A stretch of 64,000 nucleotides of DNA, taken from positions 38,445,505 through 38,509,504 of the forward strand of contig NC_079209.1 in the NCBI RefSeq assembly GCF_026745355.1. Direction: 5' to 3'. A model generated the notes under the pieces. It made no database searches and was not told the DNA's origin. It saw only the letters and a list, made by a program, of their open reading frames with translations. Both the position numbers and the translations under genes were made by a program. Numbering within the stretch: the first letter of the stretch is position 1; every line of letters starts with the position of its first letter. This document shows positions 62,407 through 64,000 of the stretch, piece by piece. The stretch is from Beta vulgaris subsp. vulgaris. Taxonomy: Eukaryota > Streptophyta > Magnoliopsida > Caryophyllales > Amaranthaceae.

Positions 62407-63246
62407 GTTTTCTTTGTCATTTGTAGCACCTGTTTTGCTTTTAAGCAAACTTTTTACTCTTATCCTATCTTCTTTCATGAGCTAATTTTTTGTTGAGTAT
62501 CTATACCACATACATATAAAATGAGCCCAAGATGCCTTAATTTTGACACGTTTTAACTCTTATCCTATTTTCTAATAATAATATATGGAAATAGGCACAA
62601 AAGACTTCAAAATTGGAATTTTAAAAATTATATGGAAATAGGCATGCTCTTAAAGATAAAAAAAAATCATATATATGTCGTTTAGAAACGATTATGTAGA
62701 ACATGTATGGGATCCTTTCTAGGAGTCTGTATGAGCTTAAATTTATGTAATAAGTTCATTAGTGTATATCATAGTTTTAGTTAAATAATTAATTATCATA
62801 AGGTAGGCGATAGAACGTAATGATGATCCTCATAGTTGGTGAAAAAATTAAAGAAATCCGTAAGAGAAAAATGTAAATGTGAAAATTTATGAGGTGGAGG
62901 GAAGAGAAGGTGAGGTATAAGAAGAAGGGAAAGAGATATAAACACCATGATGATGAGAAAAATGTTATATATTTCATGCTCTATATAATGATGGTGTAAA
63001 TGTTTCTTACTTATTTATTCATTACCAAAAACTATCCCTAGACATAAGATCAAAAAATTCATATGACAGTTGCTTATTATAAGATCAAAAAATATATAAA
63101 AGTGCTAAAAGTTGAATCCTAAATAATGAGAAACTCAAAAATTATAATCTAATTCATAAAATCCATTCTAAATAACTTTAAAAAAACAATCGAACATAGT
63201 TTTGAAATTTATTCAAGATAGACAAAAAACACATCATCTATGATTA
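62407..63246. other. AT-rich spacer, no gene seen
   Basis: No coding frame, RNA gene or repeat family is recognised between the 143-bp duplication and the RPA-like pseudogene. Confidence 0.4.
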
Positions 63247-64000
63247 TCACTTCTTTTCTTCCTTAACAATCATGGGCCTCTTGTTTGTTGATAACTGGGC
63301 ATCCAAAGGAGAGCTATATATGCAGCTATCACTATCACCATTAGTTTCTAAGATGCGCTTTTGAGGTGTAACAAAAGTTGCCGATTCTTGCTGGTTGCTC
63401 ATATTATGATCCTATAATATATAAAGACATAAATTTGGTTAGTTAAATAACACATAGATTACATTCATATTATTTTTCTTGAAAAACAATATTAGATAGG
63501 TCAATTGTTACCTTATCCACTTCAATTTCCTTGACACTCTCATTTTCTTTTTGTGCTTCTTTGGCTTCCTCGTACTGGACATTATAACAACAAAAAAAAG
63601 TATGGTAGAATCAGGTACTCCAACTATTTGACAGAAATATGTAATTAGATTATTGGATAAAAATATAATTTTGAATGACAATGTACCGCCATTTTCATAT
63701 AGAGTCCCATCCATTTGTCTATAGTCGCGTCGTTTGATCGTCAGTTGTATTGATAACGACAAAGTCCTTTGACTGACCAACCTTATTAGGATGAGGAATC
63801 TACACTTTAAAGAGTAATCTTTTGCCAAGCAATTTTGTGAATTCTTCAGGAAACCCATCCTTGTCACCTTTCTGTTGAGGATTATGAATTAGAATATATA
63901 ATATTCTAGTATTACTTAATTAATATTCTTTAACTATTTTTCGTTAAGCGTATAATATTATTATGTAAAACCTTCACTTGCATTTCTAACAAATCTGAAG
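63247..64000 (-). pseudogene. Replication protein A (RPA70-like) C-terminal part, broken and partial
   Basis: Exons on the minus strand: 63973-64000 (runs off the window), about 63687-63871, 63512-63574 and 63247-63421 (ends in TGA). The second contains FPEEFTKLLGKRLLFKV and HPNKVGQSKDFVVI, the last OB-fold pattern of plant RPA1-like proteins. The final exon has TPQKRILETNGDSDSC and NKRPMIVKEEK, a tail typical of RPA-like proteins carried by plant Helitrons. In-frame stops at 63800-63802 and near 63735 break it. RPA binds single-stranded DNA; its presence beside a RepHel gene suggests Helitron cargo rather than a host gene. Confidence 0.7.

Noticed and set aside
63247..64000. A working host RPA1 gene
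   Set aside because: In-frame stops in the OB-fold exon and a Helitron-type tail argue for decayed cargo.

Overview
This window is nuclear DNA from a plant, most likely a eudicot. It has long intron-rich genes, plant GT-AG splice signals, and nested plant transposable elements (CACTA, Copia, Tat and Athila-like Gypsy, MULE, hAT, Stowaway and Helitron). The species cannot be named from the sequence alone. Only one host gene is evident. It is a chloroplast-type rhodanese-domain protein on the minus strand (42395-53998, STR8-like, 8 exons, 441 codons), whose reading frame closes across every splice junction. Almost everything else is mobile DNA at various stages of decay.

Layout. 331-9069: a decayed CACTA (En/Spm) element with a worn CACTA end, TNP2-type transposase and a second Transposase_24-like gene, followed by a 173-bp satellite array of about 15 units. 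9070-12879: a second CACTA element in the opposite direction, whose end cuts into the satellite. Its transposase carries a perfect 266-bp tandem duplication and is itself cut by a Copia element at 12880-15746, which lacks reverse transcriptase and a 3' LTR. 16283-28405: an almost complete Tat-lineage Gypsy element on the minus strand, with two LTRs of about 332 bp, PBS, PPT and near-matching 5-bp target duplications. It has a decayed gag-pol and an extra gene transcribed against gag-pol. 29505-37796: a large LTR element with LTRs of about 1.75 kb and only a decayed Athila-ORF1/gag-like gene. Its LTRs and leader hold dense arrays of the inverted repeat GGTGCG-CC-CGCACC, often spaced 21-22 bp apart. 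37900-38270: TA and TG/CG microsatellites. 40447-42033: a foldback element.

42395-53998 is the STR8-like gene. Its introns house at least six elements, including a MULE with a perfect 9-bp target duplication carrying a GRF-zinc-finger fragment, a hAT MITE and a Stowaway MITE. A Helitron 3' terminus (hairpin plus CTAG) lies at 54468, only 470 bp upstream of the STR8 start codon. The Helitron runs rightwards with a broken Rep-helicase gene (54703 to about 59300, plus small N-terminal exons to about 61900). A replication protein A-like pseudogene at 63247-64000 probably belongs to the same Helitron.

The most unusual structure is the helically phased inverted-repeat array in the 29505-37796 element. 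No intact transposase, polymerase or Helitron protein remains in the window. I recognised no tRNA or rRNA gene by eye; a tRNAscan-SE run would be needed to exclude one.
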